Shown piece after piece: positions 17,887-27,212 of a DNA stretch of 64,000 bases (positions within the stretch are counted from its first letter, which is position 1; every line of letters begins with the position of its first letter). This DNA is from Yoonia vestfoldensis SKA53 (lineage in GTDB: Bacteria > Pseudomonadota > Alphaproteobacteria > Rhodobacterales > Rhodobacteraceae), in NCBI RefSeq assembly GCF_000152785.1, contig NZ_CH672414.1:707343-771342 (forward strand), written 5' to 3'. Below the pieces are notes generated by a model, which worked only from the letters and a program-made list of their open reading frames with translations, made no database searches and was not told the DNA's origin. The position numbers were made by a program, and so were the translations under genes.

Positions 17887-18667
17887 CGGCGTGCTCCTTT
17901 AGGAATGGGTTCAGGATAGCGGCATAGGCTGCAGGGTTTTCGACGCATGGCAAGTGGCCAGCGCCGTCAATGATATGGTACTGGGCCCCATTGATCAGTG
18001 CTGCGGTCGCGGCGACCTGATCGGGTGGGCTGGCGCCATCGTGGCTGCCGCCGATGGCAAGTGTGGGTAAGCTTAACCTACGGGTGCGTTGCGTCAGGTC
18101 GGTTGCTGCGATTGCTGCGCAGCATCCAATATATCCTTCTTGTGGTGTGCGTGACAGCATTGCGCCCCAGAGCGCTGCCCGCGGGTTGGCGCGAAAGGCA
18201 GGACCAAACCAGCGGTCGAGAATGGCCGCCTCCATCGCGGCTATCCCATTTGCGTTGATCGCCGCGATGCGGTCGGCCCATGTTTCTGGCTCGCCCATCT
18301 TGGCGGCTGTGTTTGACAGCACCAATGCGCGCACCAGATCGGAGTGTGTTGCGGCAAGGTTCTGACCGATCATACCACCAATTGACAGGCCGACAAAGAT
18401 GACCGGACCCAAATCCATGGCCACGATCAATGCTGCGGCATCGGTGGTTAAATTATCCATCGTGTAAGGACCCGCAGGGCAACCCGACAGACCGTGCCCG
18501 CGATTGTCATAGCGGATCAGACGCAGCCCTTGGGGTAACAGCGGGATCAGCGCATCCCAAAGACGCAGATCGGTGCCCAGCGAATTGGCAAAAAGAACTG
18601 GCGTGCCATCTGGATCACCATCTTCCCGCACATGCAGTGCCACGCCGTTTGCGTCAACAACCCGCAT
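17879..18667 (-). CDS. pcaD: 3-oxoadipate enol-lactonase
   Basis: The alpha/beta hydrolase of about 262 residues has the nucleophile elbow GLSIGGMIGQ, the acid region GGSHDGASPP and the catalytic His in GAGHLPCVENP. It hydrolyses the enol-lactone to 3-oxoadipate. The ATG at 18667 overlaps the pobA stop (TGATG). Order pobA-pcaD-C-H-G matches the common alphaproteobacterial arrangement downstream of PcaQ control. Confidence 0.93.
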   Translation of the reverse strand: MRVVDANGVALHVREDGDPDGTPVLFANSLGTDLRLWDALIPLLPQGLRLIRYDNRGHGLSGCPAGPYTMDNLTTDAAALIVAMDLGPVIFVGLSIGGMIGQNLAATHSDLVRALVLSNTAAKMGEPETWADRIAAINANGIAAMEAAILDRWFGPAFRANPRAALWGAMLSRTPQEGYIGCCAAIAATDLTQRTRRLSLPTLAIGGSHDGASPPDQVAATAALINGAQYHIIDGAGHLPCVENPAAYAAILNPFLKEHADA

Positions 18668-19836
18668 CAATAGGGCAGCCCGATATAGTTTTCGGCCATG
18701 GATTTTTGTGCGGCCTTGTTAGAGCGCAGAAACTCGATTTCGGCGACCTGCATTTTCAGATCGAATTCGGATTGGTCGGGGTAGGTATGCATCAGCGATG
18801 AGAACCACCAACTAAAGCGCTCGGCCTTCCAGACGCGGGCAAGCGCTTTTTGCGAATAGGTATCAATGCCCTCAGTGCTGTTGTTTTCGTAAAAATCGCG
18901 CAGACCGTTATAAAGGTAATGAACATCGGACGCGGCTGTGTTCAGACCCTTGGCCCCTGTCGGTGGTACGATATGCGCAGCGTCCCCGCACAAAAATAAC
19001 CGCCCCCAGCGCATCGGTTCAGTAACAAAGGACCGCAGCGGTGCGATGGATTTTTCGATGCTTGGGCCGGTGACAAGATTTGCGGCCTGATCTGCGGGGA
19101 TACGGCGTTTGAGTTCCTGCCAGAACGCCTCGTCCGTCCAGTCTTCGGGTTTGTCGCTCAGTGAACACTGGATGTAATAGCGGCTGAGGTTTTCATTTCG
19201 CATGGAACACAGCGCAAAGCCGCGCGGTGAATTGGCATAGATCAATTCGTGGTTTACGGGCGGCGTTTCCGACAGGATGCCCAGCCAGCCGAAGGGATAT
19301 ATTTTTTCATATTCCTTGCGCACATCTAGCGGGATCGTCTGGCGACTGACGCCATGAAACCCGTCGCATCCTGCCACGAAATCGCAATCAAGACGATGTG
19401 CCGTGCCATCAACCGTATAGTAAACATGGGGCGTGTCAGTGTCTGCGCCGTGGATGACCACATCCTCGACATTGAATTCAATCTTGCCACCGGTCTTTTC
19501 GCGGGCCTCATACAAATCGCGCGTCACCTCAGTCTGGCCATAGACCATAACGGGCGTGCCGGTGTGTTCGGTGAAGTCGATGCGGAACATCTCGTCGCCA
19601 TAGGAAATCAATGTGCCATCGTGCGGGATGCCTTCGGCGTGCAAACGCGTGGCGCAACCGGCCTCTTGCATCAGCTTGATAAGGCCCTGTTCCAGAACAC
19701 CGGCGCGGATGCGGCTAAGAACATAGTCCTTGGTTTTGCGCTCCAACACGACGCTATCAATCCCGCGTGTATGCAGAAGTTGCGCCAGCAAAAGCCCCGA
19801 TGGACCACCGCCAATGATTGCGACCTGTGTTTTCAT
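18667..19836 (-). CDS. pobA: 4-hydroxybenzoate 3-monooxygenase
   Basis: The 389-residue flavoprotein has the FAD motif GGGPSG near residue 9, the second motif AGCDGFHG and the FAD ribityl motif FLCGDAAHIVPPTGAKGLNT. The length is standard for PobA. It converts 4-hydroxybenzoate to protocatechuate with NAD(P)H and O2. The start is the ATG at 19836, preceded by GGGAGAA. It is the first gene of the minus-strand operon, divergent from pcaQ. It is the entry point for 4-hydroxybenzoate made by the cre-like operon nearby. Confidence 0.96.
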   Translation of the reverse strand: MKTQVAIIGGGPSGLLLAQLLHTRGIDSVVLERKTKDYVLSRIRAGVLEQGLIKLMQEAGCATRLHAEGIPHDGTLISYGDEMFRIDFTEHTGTPVMVYGQTEVTRDLYEAREKTGGKIEFNVEDVVIHGADTDTPHVYYTVDGTAHRLDCDFVAGCDGFHGVSRQTIPLDVRKEYEKIYPFGWLGILSETPPVNHELIYANSPRGFALCSMRNENLSRYYIQCSLSDKPEDWTDEAFWQELKRRIPADQAANLVTGPSIEKSIAPLRSFVTEPMRWGRLFLCGDAAHIVPPTGAKGLNTAASDVHYLYNGLRDFYENNSTEGIDTYSQKALARVWKAERFSWWFSSLMHTYPDQSEFDLKMQVAEIEFLRSNKAAQKSMAENYIGLPY

Positions 19837-19885
19837 TTCATTCTCCCGAAAATGTCCCCTTTGATAGCATGTTTGTATCGACATT

Positions 19886-19909
19886 TAAAATGAGATATTA
19901 CGCATTTTA
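19886..19909. promoter_or_regulatory. Candidate PcaQ operator (inverted repeat TAAAATG-N10-CATTTTA)
   Basis: TAAAATG (19886-19892) and CATTTTA (19903-19909) form a perfect 7-bp inverted repeat in the 88-bp region between pobA and pcaQ. The position and dyad fit a LysR-type site controlling both directions. It does not match the ATAACC-N4-GGTTAA box described for rhizobial PcaQ, so binding is a proposal. Confidence 0.45.
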
Positions 19910-19924
19910 GTTATCGAAAAAGGA

Positions 19925-20851
19925 ATGAATATGGATCGACGCATCAAGTTCCGCCATCTGGATGCTTTTAGCGCTATCGCGCGTGCGCGCAGCTTCAAGA
20001 TCGCAGCAGAGCTGTTGAACCTGACGCAACCGGCGATTTCAAAAACCCTCAAGGAACTTGAGGACATCCTTGGTGTCGTCGTGCTGGAACGCAGCCGGTC
20101 GGGTGTGGCGCTGACGCCGCAAGGCGAGGTGTTTTTGCAATTTGCAGAACAAAGCACCGCCGCCCTGCGCCATGGGCTGCGCAGTATTCAGGGCGATGAC
20201 AGTGCCGGGGGGCAGTTGAAGCTGGGTGCTTTGCCCAGTGTGGCCTCATCCATATTGCCAGCGGCTGTGCTGGAATTTGCGGCAAAAAGCCCGACTACTC
20301 TGGTAGAAATCCACGAAGGACCCCACCTAGATCTGACCACGCGCCTGCGCAGCGGGGGGCTTGATCTGGTTGTCGGGCGGTTGGGCAAACCCGACACGAT
20401 GGTGGGTCTGACGTTCCAGCAGCTTTATTCCGAAAAAGTCGTCGTTGTCGCCAGTCCGCAAAGCCGGGCGATCGACATTCGGAATCCGGCGGAACTGGCT
20501 GCTTTTCGCGTGCTGTATCCCCCGAAGGATTCCGCGATCCGGCCGCTTGTCGCGCGGTTGTTGATCGCGCAAGGTGTGCCCTTGTTCGGCAACCGGATTG
20601 AAACGGCATCACCCGCCTTTGCGCGTGCCGTCATCTTGGCAGACCCCGACACCGTCTGGATCATCAGCAAGGGCGTTGTTGCCGATGATATCGCGCAGGG
20701 ACGGTTGAAGGCGCTTGAAATTGATCTGGCCTCTACCCAAGGTGCAGTAGGTATCATGAGCCGCGCCGAAGAAGTTCCTTCGGTCGCGACGCGCACATTC
20801 GCGAAACTTCTCAACCGCCTCTGCAAAGACGGGCCTTCAGGCAATGGATGA
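19925..20851 (+). CDS. pcaQ: LysR-family activator of the pca operon
   Basis: The 308-residue LysR protein has a winged HTH at residues about 5-65 (ARSFKIAAELLNLTQPAISK) and an effector domain. Similarity of the N-terminus (RRIKFRHLDAFSAIARARS) and its place divergent from pobA-pcaDCHG identify PcaQ. PcaQ activates pca genes in response to 3-carboxymuconate or related intermediates in rhizobia and roseobacters. Its stop codon lies inside the next gene (8-bp overlap with the MEDS-SARP regulator), so two regulators of adjoining pathways are co-expressed. Confidence 0.88.
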   Translation: MNMDRRIKFRHLDAFSAIARARSFKIAAELLNLTQPAISKTLKELEDILGVVVLERSRSGVALTPQGEVFLQFAEQSTAALRHGLRSIQGDDSAGGQLKLGALPSVASSILPAAVLEFAAKSPTTLVEIHEGPHLDLTTRLRSGGLDLVVGRLGKPDTMVGLTFQQLYSEKVVVVASPQSRAIDIRNPAELAAFRVLYPPKDSAIRPLVARLLIAQGVPLFGNRIETASPAFARAVILADPDTVWIISKGVVADDIAQGRLKALEIDLASTQGAVGIMSRAEEVPSVATRTFAKLLNRLCKDGPSGNG

Positions 20852-22316
20852 CAGATCAGAACAGATTGATACGGCTGAAAACAACGCGGGCCAGTCATGC
20901 GCGTTGAATATCTCGGTGATCTATGATGACGCCGATGGCGGATTTCTGACAGACGCCCTTGCGCAGATCACCGCAGCGTCGGGGGCCTTGGTCGTGACAA
21001 ATGCGGCCCAGTTCCTGACGGACCTGCAAGGTCAAGCGCGCATGGATTTTACGCAGGCGGGTCTGGATCACGTCCCGATCAAGCTTGCGGATGTCAGCAG
21101 TCGGTTACAGGACGCAGCAAAGCGGCAGGCGGCGCGCTGCATCATCGTCGATATGCGTTGGGGTGCCGGCACTGTGGCCGCCGCCGCCAATTTCGAACGC
21201 TGGGGCGGTCTATGCGATAAACTGGTCGCGGACACGCAGGTGTCCGTCATTTCCGTCTATGCGCGCAGCTTGATGATCGAAGACCAACTGATGGCCGCAG
21301 TGCGCGGGCATAGCCACTTTCTTGCGCCATCCGGCCTTTACGAAAATCCGTTCTGGCTGCCGCCCGCATATCAAAACGGGGCCACGATTTCGCAGCAGAT
21401 CGGGTTCGTGCTGGGGCGTCTGGTGCCGGACTACGCAGGTATCGTCGATCAAGATGATGGCGAGGCATCGGGCGCAAATCCCCAGTGGATTACCGTGCCG
21501 CGCCGTCTGCGCCCGCGCGTGGGCAGGGATGACATCTGGAAGATCAGGTGCTTCGGGCGGTTGCGCATCTATCTGTCTGACGGGAGCCAGATCAAATGGG
21601 ACATTCCCGGAAGTGCCCCCAAAAAGACCAAGACGTTATTTGCTTATCTTCTGCAACGCGGCGAAAAGGGTGCACCGACCGATCTTTTGGCGGAACTGTT
21701 GTGGTATGACGAGCCCGACGAGATCAAAAAGCGAAAGCGCCTGCATCATGCGATCACGATGTTGCGCAAGACCCTTGGCAGGTCTGACTATGTTCGGCGC
21801 AACGGTGATTACTACACGCTTGTTCCGCCTGATGGGACATGGATTGACCTTGCGACATTCGAGCAGCTTTGCAACCGGTCCAAGGTCCTTGCCAAAACCG
21901 GCAAACCGGATGAGGCGATCACCCTTTTGGATGCAGCCGACCGGCTTTATTCGGGTGAATTGTTCGAAGACCTGCCTTCGGCCTATTTCGAGAATGAAAT
22001 CGAAAACTGGGTTCTGCCCAAACGGACATGGTTCAAGGACATGGCGCTGAAGGTTCTGCGCGATAAGGCCGCGATTCTGCGCCAGCAAGGTCAGTTCAGG
22101 GATGCCTTACAAAGCTGTCAGAAAGCATTGCGCATGGACCCTGTTTGCGCCATCGCCCATGCTGAGGCCATGCGGATTTTTCACGCACAAAAGCGGGCGG
22201 ATGCGGTGCTGCGGCAATATCGCCAATTCCTGACCGCAATGGACGCGATGGAATTGGTCCCCGAGACGGATGATCTTGAAGTACTGAAATCCAAGCTGAT
22301 GAATTCTCTTTCTTAA
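20844..22316 (+). CDS. MEDS-like sensory domain fused to SARP/BTAD transcription activator
   Basis: The 490-residue protein has two parts. Residues about 15-190 look like a divergent MEDS (DcmR-type) domain: VIYDDADGGFLTDAL, the strand VDMRWGAG, VSVISVYARSLM and the closing HSHFLAPSGLYENPFWLPP. Residues about 225-320 are an OmpR/SARP-like winged helix (FGRLRIYLSDG, then KRKRLHHAITMLRKTLG), followed by a bacterial transcriptional activator domain with helical repeats to residue 488. MEDS domains are proposed to sense hydrocarbon derivatives. It overlaps pcaQ by 8 bp and ends 86 bp before the P450 gene, so it is the best candidate activator of the alkylphenol operon. The MEDS call is by eye and moderate. 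Confidence 0.75.
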   Translation: MDDRSEQIDTAENNAGQSCALNISVIYDDADGGFLTDALAQITAASGALVVTNAAQFLTDLQGQARMDFTQAGLDHVPIKLADVSSRLQDAAKRQAARCIIVDMRWGAGTVAAAANFERWGGLCDKLVADTQVSVISVYARSLMIEDQLMAAVRGHSHFLAPSGLYENPFWLPPAYQNGATISQQIGFVLGRLVPDYAGIVDQDDGEASGANPQWITVPRRLRPRVGRDDIWKIRCFGRLRIYLSDGSQIKWDIPGSAPKKTKTLFAYLLQRGEKGAPTDLLAELLWYDEPDEIKKRKRLHHAITMLRKTLGRSDYVRRNGDYYTLVPPDGTWIDLATFEQLCNRSKVLAKTGKPDEAITLLDAADRLYSGELFEDLPSAYFENEIENWVLPKRTWFKDMALKVLRDKAAILRQQGQFRDALQSCQKALRMDPVCAIAHAEAMRIFHAQKRADAVLRQYRQFLTAMDAMELVPETDDLEVLKSKLMNSLS

Positions 22317-22402
22317 CAGCCTTCTATGCTTCCCAAAGAAAAACCAAAGCGGGCGGGGTAATGTGATTCTTAACACGAATTGAGTGTCAGGGAGGACATG
22401 TG

Positions 22403-23641
22403 ATGCGCGTTCAGGCACAATACCAAACCGAAGATTACAACATCTTCGATCTGGGCGCACCCCACCCTAAGTGGAAGCAGTTGCGCGAGCAAAAGCCCGT
22501 TTTTCACGACCCCGAAAGCGGGTATTGGATCATCACCCGCCACGCCGATATCAAGGCCGTGTTTGACGACTGGAAAACCTTTTCCTCCGAAAATGCCCAA
22601 GCCCCCATGCGCCCGATGTGTGACGCAGGCAAGCAGATCATGAAAGACGGTGGCTTCACGGTCTATTCAGGCCTTTCTGCGCGGGTCCCGCCGGATCATA
22701 CGCGTATACGCAAGCTGGCCCAATCCGCCTTTGGTCCGCGCCGTTTCAAGGCGATCCAGCCACAGATCGAAGCGATCATCGACCGTCACCTGACCAAGAT
22801 TGCCGCTGCAGGCGAATGCGATTTTTTCCGCGATGTCGCTTATGACGTGCCCGCGCTGGTGCTATTCGCGCTGATGGGTATCCCCGATGCGGATGTGCCA
22901 AAGGTCAAAGACTGGGCCGCCAGCCGAGCGTTGCTGACCTGGGGCAACCTGAGCGACGAAGATCAACTGCCGCTGGCACATAAAATGGTCGCATACTGGT
23001 CCTATTGCCGCGCTTTGGTCGCCGCCCGCAAAGAAACCCCCGGCGACGATTTTCCCACCGATATGGTGCGTACCCAGGCCGAAGGCGGGGATATCACAGA
23101 CGAAGAAATTGCGGGTCTGATGTATTCTGTTCTGTTTGCAGGCCACGAAACCACAACGACCCTGATGTCGAACGCAGTGATCACCTTGATGTCGAACCGT
23201 GGTGCATGGAACGCCATCTGTGCCGACCCTGGTCTGATACCCGCCGCGACAGAAGAACTTCTGCGGTTCGAGCCATCCATAGTGTCATGGCGTCGCAAGG
23301 CCAAGATGGGCGCCAAAATCGGCGGAATCGCCATTCCCGAAGGGGCCGACATCCTTTTGGTGATGGGATCGGGCAACCGTGATGCTGCGGCTTTTGAAAA
23401 TGCAGAAGCCTTTGATATTGAACGCCATAACTCGCGCAACCACCTTAGTTTCGGGTATGGCATCCATTTCTGCATCGGCTTTCAACTGGCTAAGATGGAA
23501 TTGGGTATCATGTTGCGTGAACTGACTGCGCGCTTCCCAAATATGACCCTGAAGCCGGATCAACAGATCGACTATCTTCACAATATTTCATTCCGCGTCC
23601 CCAATCAGGTGATGGTGGACCTTGGGCTGGAGAAAACGTAA
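22403..23641 (+). CDS. Cytochrome P450, CreJ-like (aryl-phosphate side-chain oxidase candidate)
   Basis: The 412-residue soluble bacterial P450 has the I-helix AGHETTTT, the ExxR in EELLRF and the haem segment FGYGIHFCIGFQLAKMEL with Cys357 as thiolate ligand. It depends on separate redox partners, which are encoded at the end of the same operon (ferredoxin and reductase). In the C. glutamicum cre pathway, P450 CreJ oxidises the methyl group of 4-cresol only after the phenol has been phosphorylated. This gene overlaps by one base the first phosphotransferase gene, which supports the same role. The ATG at 22403 follows GGGAGGA; a GTG one codon earlier is possible. Confidence 0.9.
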   Translation: MRVQAQYQTEDYNIFDLGAPHPKWKQLREQKPVFHDPESGYWIITRHADIKAVFDDWKTFSSENAQAPMRPMCDAGKQIMKDGGFTVYSGLSARVPPDHTRIRKLAQSAFGPRRFKAIQPQIEAIIDRHLTKIAAAGECDFFRDVAYDVPALVLFALMGIPDADVPKVKDWAASRALLTWGNLSDEDQLPLAHKMVAYWSYCRALVAARKETPGDDFPTDMVRTQAEGGDITDEEIAGLMYSVLFAGHETTTTLMSNAVITLMSNRGAWNAICADPGLIPAATEELLRFEPSIVSWRRKAKMGAKIGGIAIPEGADILLVMGSGNRDAAAFENAEAFDIERHNSRNHLSFGYGIHFCIGFQLAKMELGIMLRELTARFPNMTLKPDQQIDYLHNISFRVPNQVMVDLGLEKT

Positions 23642-24702
23642 TGACCGAATTTACGCTCCCTTTCGACAAGATTGGCATAAAAGATCACGCCAGGGTTGGC
23701 GGCAAATGCGCCAGCCTTGGTGAAATGACCCAAGCAGGTGTCGCGGTTCCCACAGGGTTTGCTGTTACAACGGATGCCTATCTTGCCATGCTTGACCACA
23801 CCGGCCTGCGCCGCGAGATCGAGGCGCAGCTTGCTAGCACAAACCTGAATGATGTCCTGTCCCTTGACCGGTCGGCCCAAGCCATTCAGATCCGGTTCCG
23901 GTCGCATAAGCTGCCCGCTGCGGTCGAAGCGGCCATTCGCGCCGATTATAGTGCGATGGGCGACGACTTGCCAGTTGCGGTCCGGTCCTCAGCCACCGCC
24001 GAGGATTTGCCGGATGCCTCATTTGCTGGCCAGCAGGACACCTATCTGTGGGTTGTCGGTGCTGATGCCGTCATCGAACACGTCCGCGATTGCTGGGCAT
24101 CCCTGTTTACCGCCCGCGCGATGAAATACCGCGCAGATCACGCACTTGGCCAGATCGACGTGCTGATGAGCGTGGCTGTTCAAAAAATGGTCAATGCGCA
24201 GACCGCAGGTGTGGCCATGACCATTGATCCGCTGACGGGCGACCGCACGCGCATCGTGATTGATGCGTCTTACGGGTTGGGTGAACTGGTCGTGTCGGGA
24301 ATTGTGACACCGGACAACTTTACCGTTGAAAAGGTCTTGATGGAAATTATCGACCGCAAGATTTCGGACAAGCATGTCGAACTGGTCCCCGACGTTGCCG
24401 CCGCGACAACCGTGGAACGCGAGGTCGATGAAGGCCGGCGCAACAGGCAATGTCTGACGGATGCGCAGGTGATTGCGGTGGCCCAGCTTGCCAAAGCATT
24501 GGAGCGGCGGAACAAATGCCCGCAAGACGTGGAATGGGCTTTTGATGCTGATCTGCCTGAGGGCGAAAACCTTGTGGCCTTGCAAAGCCGACCTGAGACC
24601 GTCTGGTCCCAGAAGCCCGCAGCACCTGCTACGACGGGTTTTGCAATGGGCATGATGGGTATGGTCGGGGCTTTAAATAATCCCGTTGGATCAAAGAAAT
24701 AA
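23641..24702 (+). CDS. PEP-synthase N-terminal-like subunit of aryl phosphotransferase (CreH/CreI, PpsB-like)
   Basis: The 353-residue protein is only the ATP-grasp (PPDK_N) part of PEP synthase. It has GGKCASLGEM near residue 22, VAVRSSATAEDLPDASFAGQ near residue 111, DPLTGDRTRIVIDASYGLGE in the middle and VALQSRPETVW near residue 310. The full enzyme would continue with a swivelling His domain, which is encoded separately by the next gene. This split is the architecture of phenylphosphate synthase (PpsA/PpsB) of Thauera and of the 4-cresol kinase pair CreH/CreI. It would use ATP to phosphorylate the His of the partner. The start codon overlaps the P450 stop (TAATG). Confidence 0.88.
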   Translation: MTEFTLPFDKIGIKDHARVGGKCASLGEMTQAGVAVPTGFAVTTDAYLAMLDHTGLRREIEAQLASTNLNDVLSLDRSAQAIQIRFRSHKLPAAVEAAIRADYSAMGDDLPVAVRSSATAEDLPDASFAGQQDTYLWVVGADAVIEHVRDCWASLFTARAMKYRADHALGQIDVLMSVAVQKMVNAQTAGVAMTIDPLTGDRTRIVIDASYGLGELVVSGIVTPDNFTVEKVLMEIIDRKISDKHVELVPDVAAATTVEREVDEGRRNRQCLTDAQVIAVAQLAKALERRNKCPQDVEWAFDADLPEGENLVALQSRPETVWSQKPAAPATTGFAMGMMGMVGALNNPVGSKK

Positions 24703-24730
24703 CGCAGAAAGTCTCTGGGAGGAGAAAAAA

Positions 24731-26542
24731 ATGGACGTGACTACACCCATGTTTCCAAGTGCCTATGACCTCAAGGCGCCTGTCGGTGCGGAAGGCTGGG
24801 AGGACCTTTATCCGTATTATCTGAAATTCCAGCCCGCCTTGCGGGAAAAGGAAGACCAGAAATTCTGGTTTTGCGACAGCCAGCATTGGCCGAACCCGTT
24901 CAAGCCGTTTGATACGATGACCGTTGAATTTGCGGTTAAATGTCTGGGCCAGTATAATACGCGTCATTATCTTGTGCCGCCTGCGAACGGTGTCGATTAC
25001 CGGATTCACAACGGATACGTTTATATGTCGCCGATTGGCGTCCCAGCCGAAGACATCGAGGCACGGATTCCGCAATTCATGGAACGTGCAGGGCATTATT
25101 TCCAGAATTGGCCGACCTTGCTGGAAAACTGGCACAAGAAGGTTAAGGCTAATATCGACGAGATGGAGTCAATCTCGTTTGAAAAGCTGCCCGCTGTGGT
25201 CCCTCTGGAATGGATCAAGGATGGTGTCGGTCTGGATAACACCACAGCCTTGACCGAAAACTATGACCGTATGATCCAGTTGATCTACCGGACTTGGCAG
25301 TATCACTTTGAATTTCTCAACCTCGGCTATGCTGCATATCTCGACTTTTTCGGTTTCATGAAAGGTCAGTTTCCGACGATCCCCGATCAGGCGATTGCCA
25401 AGATGGTGCAGGGCCACAACAGCGACCTTTTCCGCCCCGATGACGAGATCAAGAAACTTGCCCGTCTTGCCGTCGAGCTGGGAATTGCGGATGCGCTGAA
25501 AACCGGCTCTGTTGACGCGGCGCTGGCGGCTGTCGGTGCGCAAGAAAACGGCTCCAAGTGGATTGCGGCTTGGGAAGCGGCCAAGGACCCGTGGTTCAAC
25601 TACACGACCGGCAACGGATTCTATTCAACGGACAAATACTGGAACGAGCATCTCGAAATTCCGCTGGGCTATCTGCGAGATTATATCGTGCGGGTTCAGG
25701 CCGGAGAAACGATCGAGCGTCCTATGGACGCGCTGCATGCCGAGCGCGACCGGATCGCATCGGAATACGAAGAAATGATGTCACCCGAAGCGGCCGAGGC
25801 ATTTCAGGGCAAATTGGGGTTGGCGCGTACCGTGTACCCATATGTCGAGGATCACAATTTCTACATCGAGCATTGGTCAATGGGGGTTTTCTGGAAAAAG
25901 ATGCGGTCGTTGTCCAAGTTGCTGCACGAGGAAGGTTTCTGGCCAACAGAGGACGGCATGTTCTATCTTGATCGCAACGAAGTGCGTGATGTGATTTTTG
26001 ATTACGGCAATGCATGGGCAACCGGCGGTGACTGGGCCGGGCCAACCTATTGGCCTGACGAAATTGAACGCCGCAAGCGGATCATCGACGCCCTTGCCAC
26101 GCAAGCACCGCAGCCCGCACTGAACAACCCGCCAGAGCTGATAACCGAGCCATTCACCATCATGCTCTGGGGGATCACGTCGGAGTCGATCAAGAACTGG
26201 ATTGGTGGCGATGAGGACAGCGACGACCTTGTGGGTATGGCCGCAAGCCCCGGAGCCGTCGAAGGGATCGCACGTGTCATTCGCAGCCCCGACCAGTTGG
26301 ATGAAATCCAGCAGGGTGAAATCCTTGTCGCACCTGTGACGGCACCAAGCTGGGCGCCGGTCTTTGGCAAAATCCAAGCCACTGTCACAGACATCGGCGG
26401 CATGATGAGCCACGCCGCAATTGTCTGCCGTGAATACGGATTGCCTGCCGTGACGGGAACCGGATCAGCCAGTTCAAGGATCAAGACAGGAGACAAAATC
26501 CGCGTCGATGGCAACACCGGCAAGGTCACGATCCTGAGCTGA
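24731..26542 (+). CDS. PEP-utilising His-domain subunit of aryl phosphotransferase (CreH/CreI, PpsA-like)
   Basis: The 603-residue protein has a long N-terminal region of about 500 residues that I do not recognise beyond its similarity in layout to PpsA. It ends in a PEP-utilising mobile domain: VGMAASPGAVEGIARVI, then GGMMSHAAIVCREYGLPAVT with the phospho-carrier His at residue 561. In phenylphosphate synthase the corresponding subunit (about 70 kDa) carries the phosphorylated His near residue 569 and hands phosphate to phenol. The large domain probably binds the phenol. I start at the ATG at 24731 after GGGAGGAG. With the preceding subunit it would make an aryl phosphate from an alkylphenol (inference from family and operon). 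Confidence 0.87.
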   Translation: MDVTTPMFPSAYDLKAPVGAEGWEDLYPYYLKFQPALREKEDQKFWFCDSQHWPNPFKPFDTMTVEFAVKCLGQYNTRHYLVPPANGVDYRIHNGYVYMSPIGVPAEDIEARIPQFMERAGHYFQNWPTLLENWHKKVKANIDEMESISFEKLPAVVPLEWIKDGVGLDNTTALTENYDRMIQLIYRTWQYHFEFLNLGYAAYLDFFGFMKGQFPTIPDQAIAKMVQGHNSDLFRPDDEIKKLARLAVELGIADALKTGSVDAALAAVGAQENGSKWIAAWEAAKDPWFNYTTGNGFYSTDKYWNEHLEIPLGYLRDYIVRVQAGETIERPMDALHAERDRIASEYEEMMSPEAAEAFQGKLGLARTVYPYVEDHNFYIEHWSMGVFWKKMRSLSKLLHEEGFWPTEDGMFYLDRNEVRDVIFDYGNAWATGGDWAGPTYWPDEIERRKRIIDALATQAPQPALNNPPELITEPFTIMLWGITSESIKNWIGGDEDSDDLVGMAASPGAVEGIARVIRSPDQLDEIQQGEILVAPVTAPSWAPVFGKIQATVTDIGGMMSHAAIVCREYGLPAVTGTGSASSRIKTGDKIRVDGNTGKVTILS

Positions 26543-26596
26543 ACCAACAAGCGGGGCACGCAGTTGTTGCGTGTCTCGTACCTTTCGGAGGCGATC

Positions 26597-27202
26597 ATGC
26601 TTGATACGACCCAAGATTTTGCACGTTACGACCCGGTCTGGCGCAAGGCCGAACCTTATATGAGGGCACGCAAGAACGACATCCACATCCCGCTTTCTTT
26701 TGCGTGGGCAGTGCGCTTGTTGAACGACTACAGCGATGCCGACCGTGATGTCTGCCTGCTTGCGATCCTGCTGCATGACATCGGATGGTATGCCATCGAC
26801 ATGGATGACATCATCGAAAAAGGGTTCTCTGGTCCCAACATGCTGCAATCGGATGTACGTTATCTGCATGAGGCCGAAAGCGTGAAGATTGGCACGCAGG
26901 TGTTACAGGCTACCGGCTGGAACGCCGATATCATCTCGCAAGTCTGTGAAATTATCGACGGGCACGATACCCGATTTTATCCGCGTCATCTGAACGACCG
27001 GATCGTGCGTGATGCCGACAAGCTGTGGCGCTTTGACGTGACCGGCATTGCCGTGGCCTGCGACTGGTTCAAACTAACACCGCACGCCTATGCAGACCGT
27101 CTGGAAGACCAGAAGGACAAACTCGAAACCGAGGTGGGGCGCGAATATGCTGCCCAAACCCTTGCTGCATCACGCAAAACATTGATGTTGCATGTGATTT
27201 AA
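26597..27202 (+). CDS. HD-domain phosphohydrolase, paralogue 1 (CreD-like candidate)
   Basis: The 201-residue HD-superfamily protein has AILLHDIGW (HD pair), HEAE, IIDGHDT and VRDADKLWRFD, the usual His/Asp metal set. HD proteins of this type are metal-dependent phosphohydrolases. In the cre pathway CreD removes phosphate from the oxidised aryl phosphate. A second paralogue lies two genes downstream and shares ILLHDxGW, HDT and DADKxWRF. One could be the phosphatase and the other an auxiliary (PpsC-like) protein; sequence alone does not say which. The start is the ATG at 26597 after TCGGAGG. Confidence 0.85.
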   Translation: MLDTTQDFARYDPVWRKAEPYMRARKNDIHIPLSFAWAVRLLNDYSDADRDVCLLAILLHDIGWYAIDMDDIIEKGFSGPNMLQSDVRYLHEAESVKIGTQVLQATGWNADIISQVCEIIDGHDTRFYPRHLNDRIVRDADKLWRFDVTGIAVACDWFKLTPHAYADRLEDQKDKLETEVGREYAAQTLAASRKTLMLHVI

Positions 27203-27212
27203 GGAGCACGAG

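Noticed and set aside
23641..26542. Reading the two genes as a split PEP synthase for gluconeogenesis
   Set aside because: The PEP/pyruvate-binding C-terminal TIM barrel is missing and the larger subunit has an unrelated 500-residue domain; the operon context is that of phenol phosphorylation.
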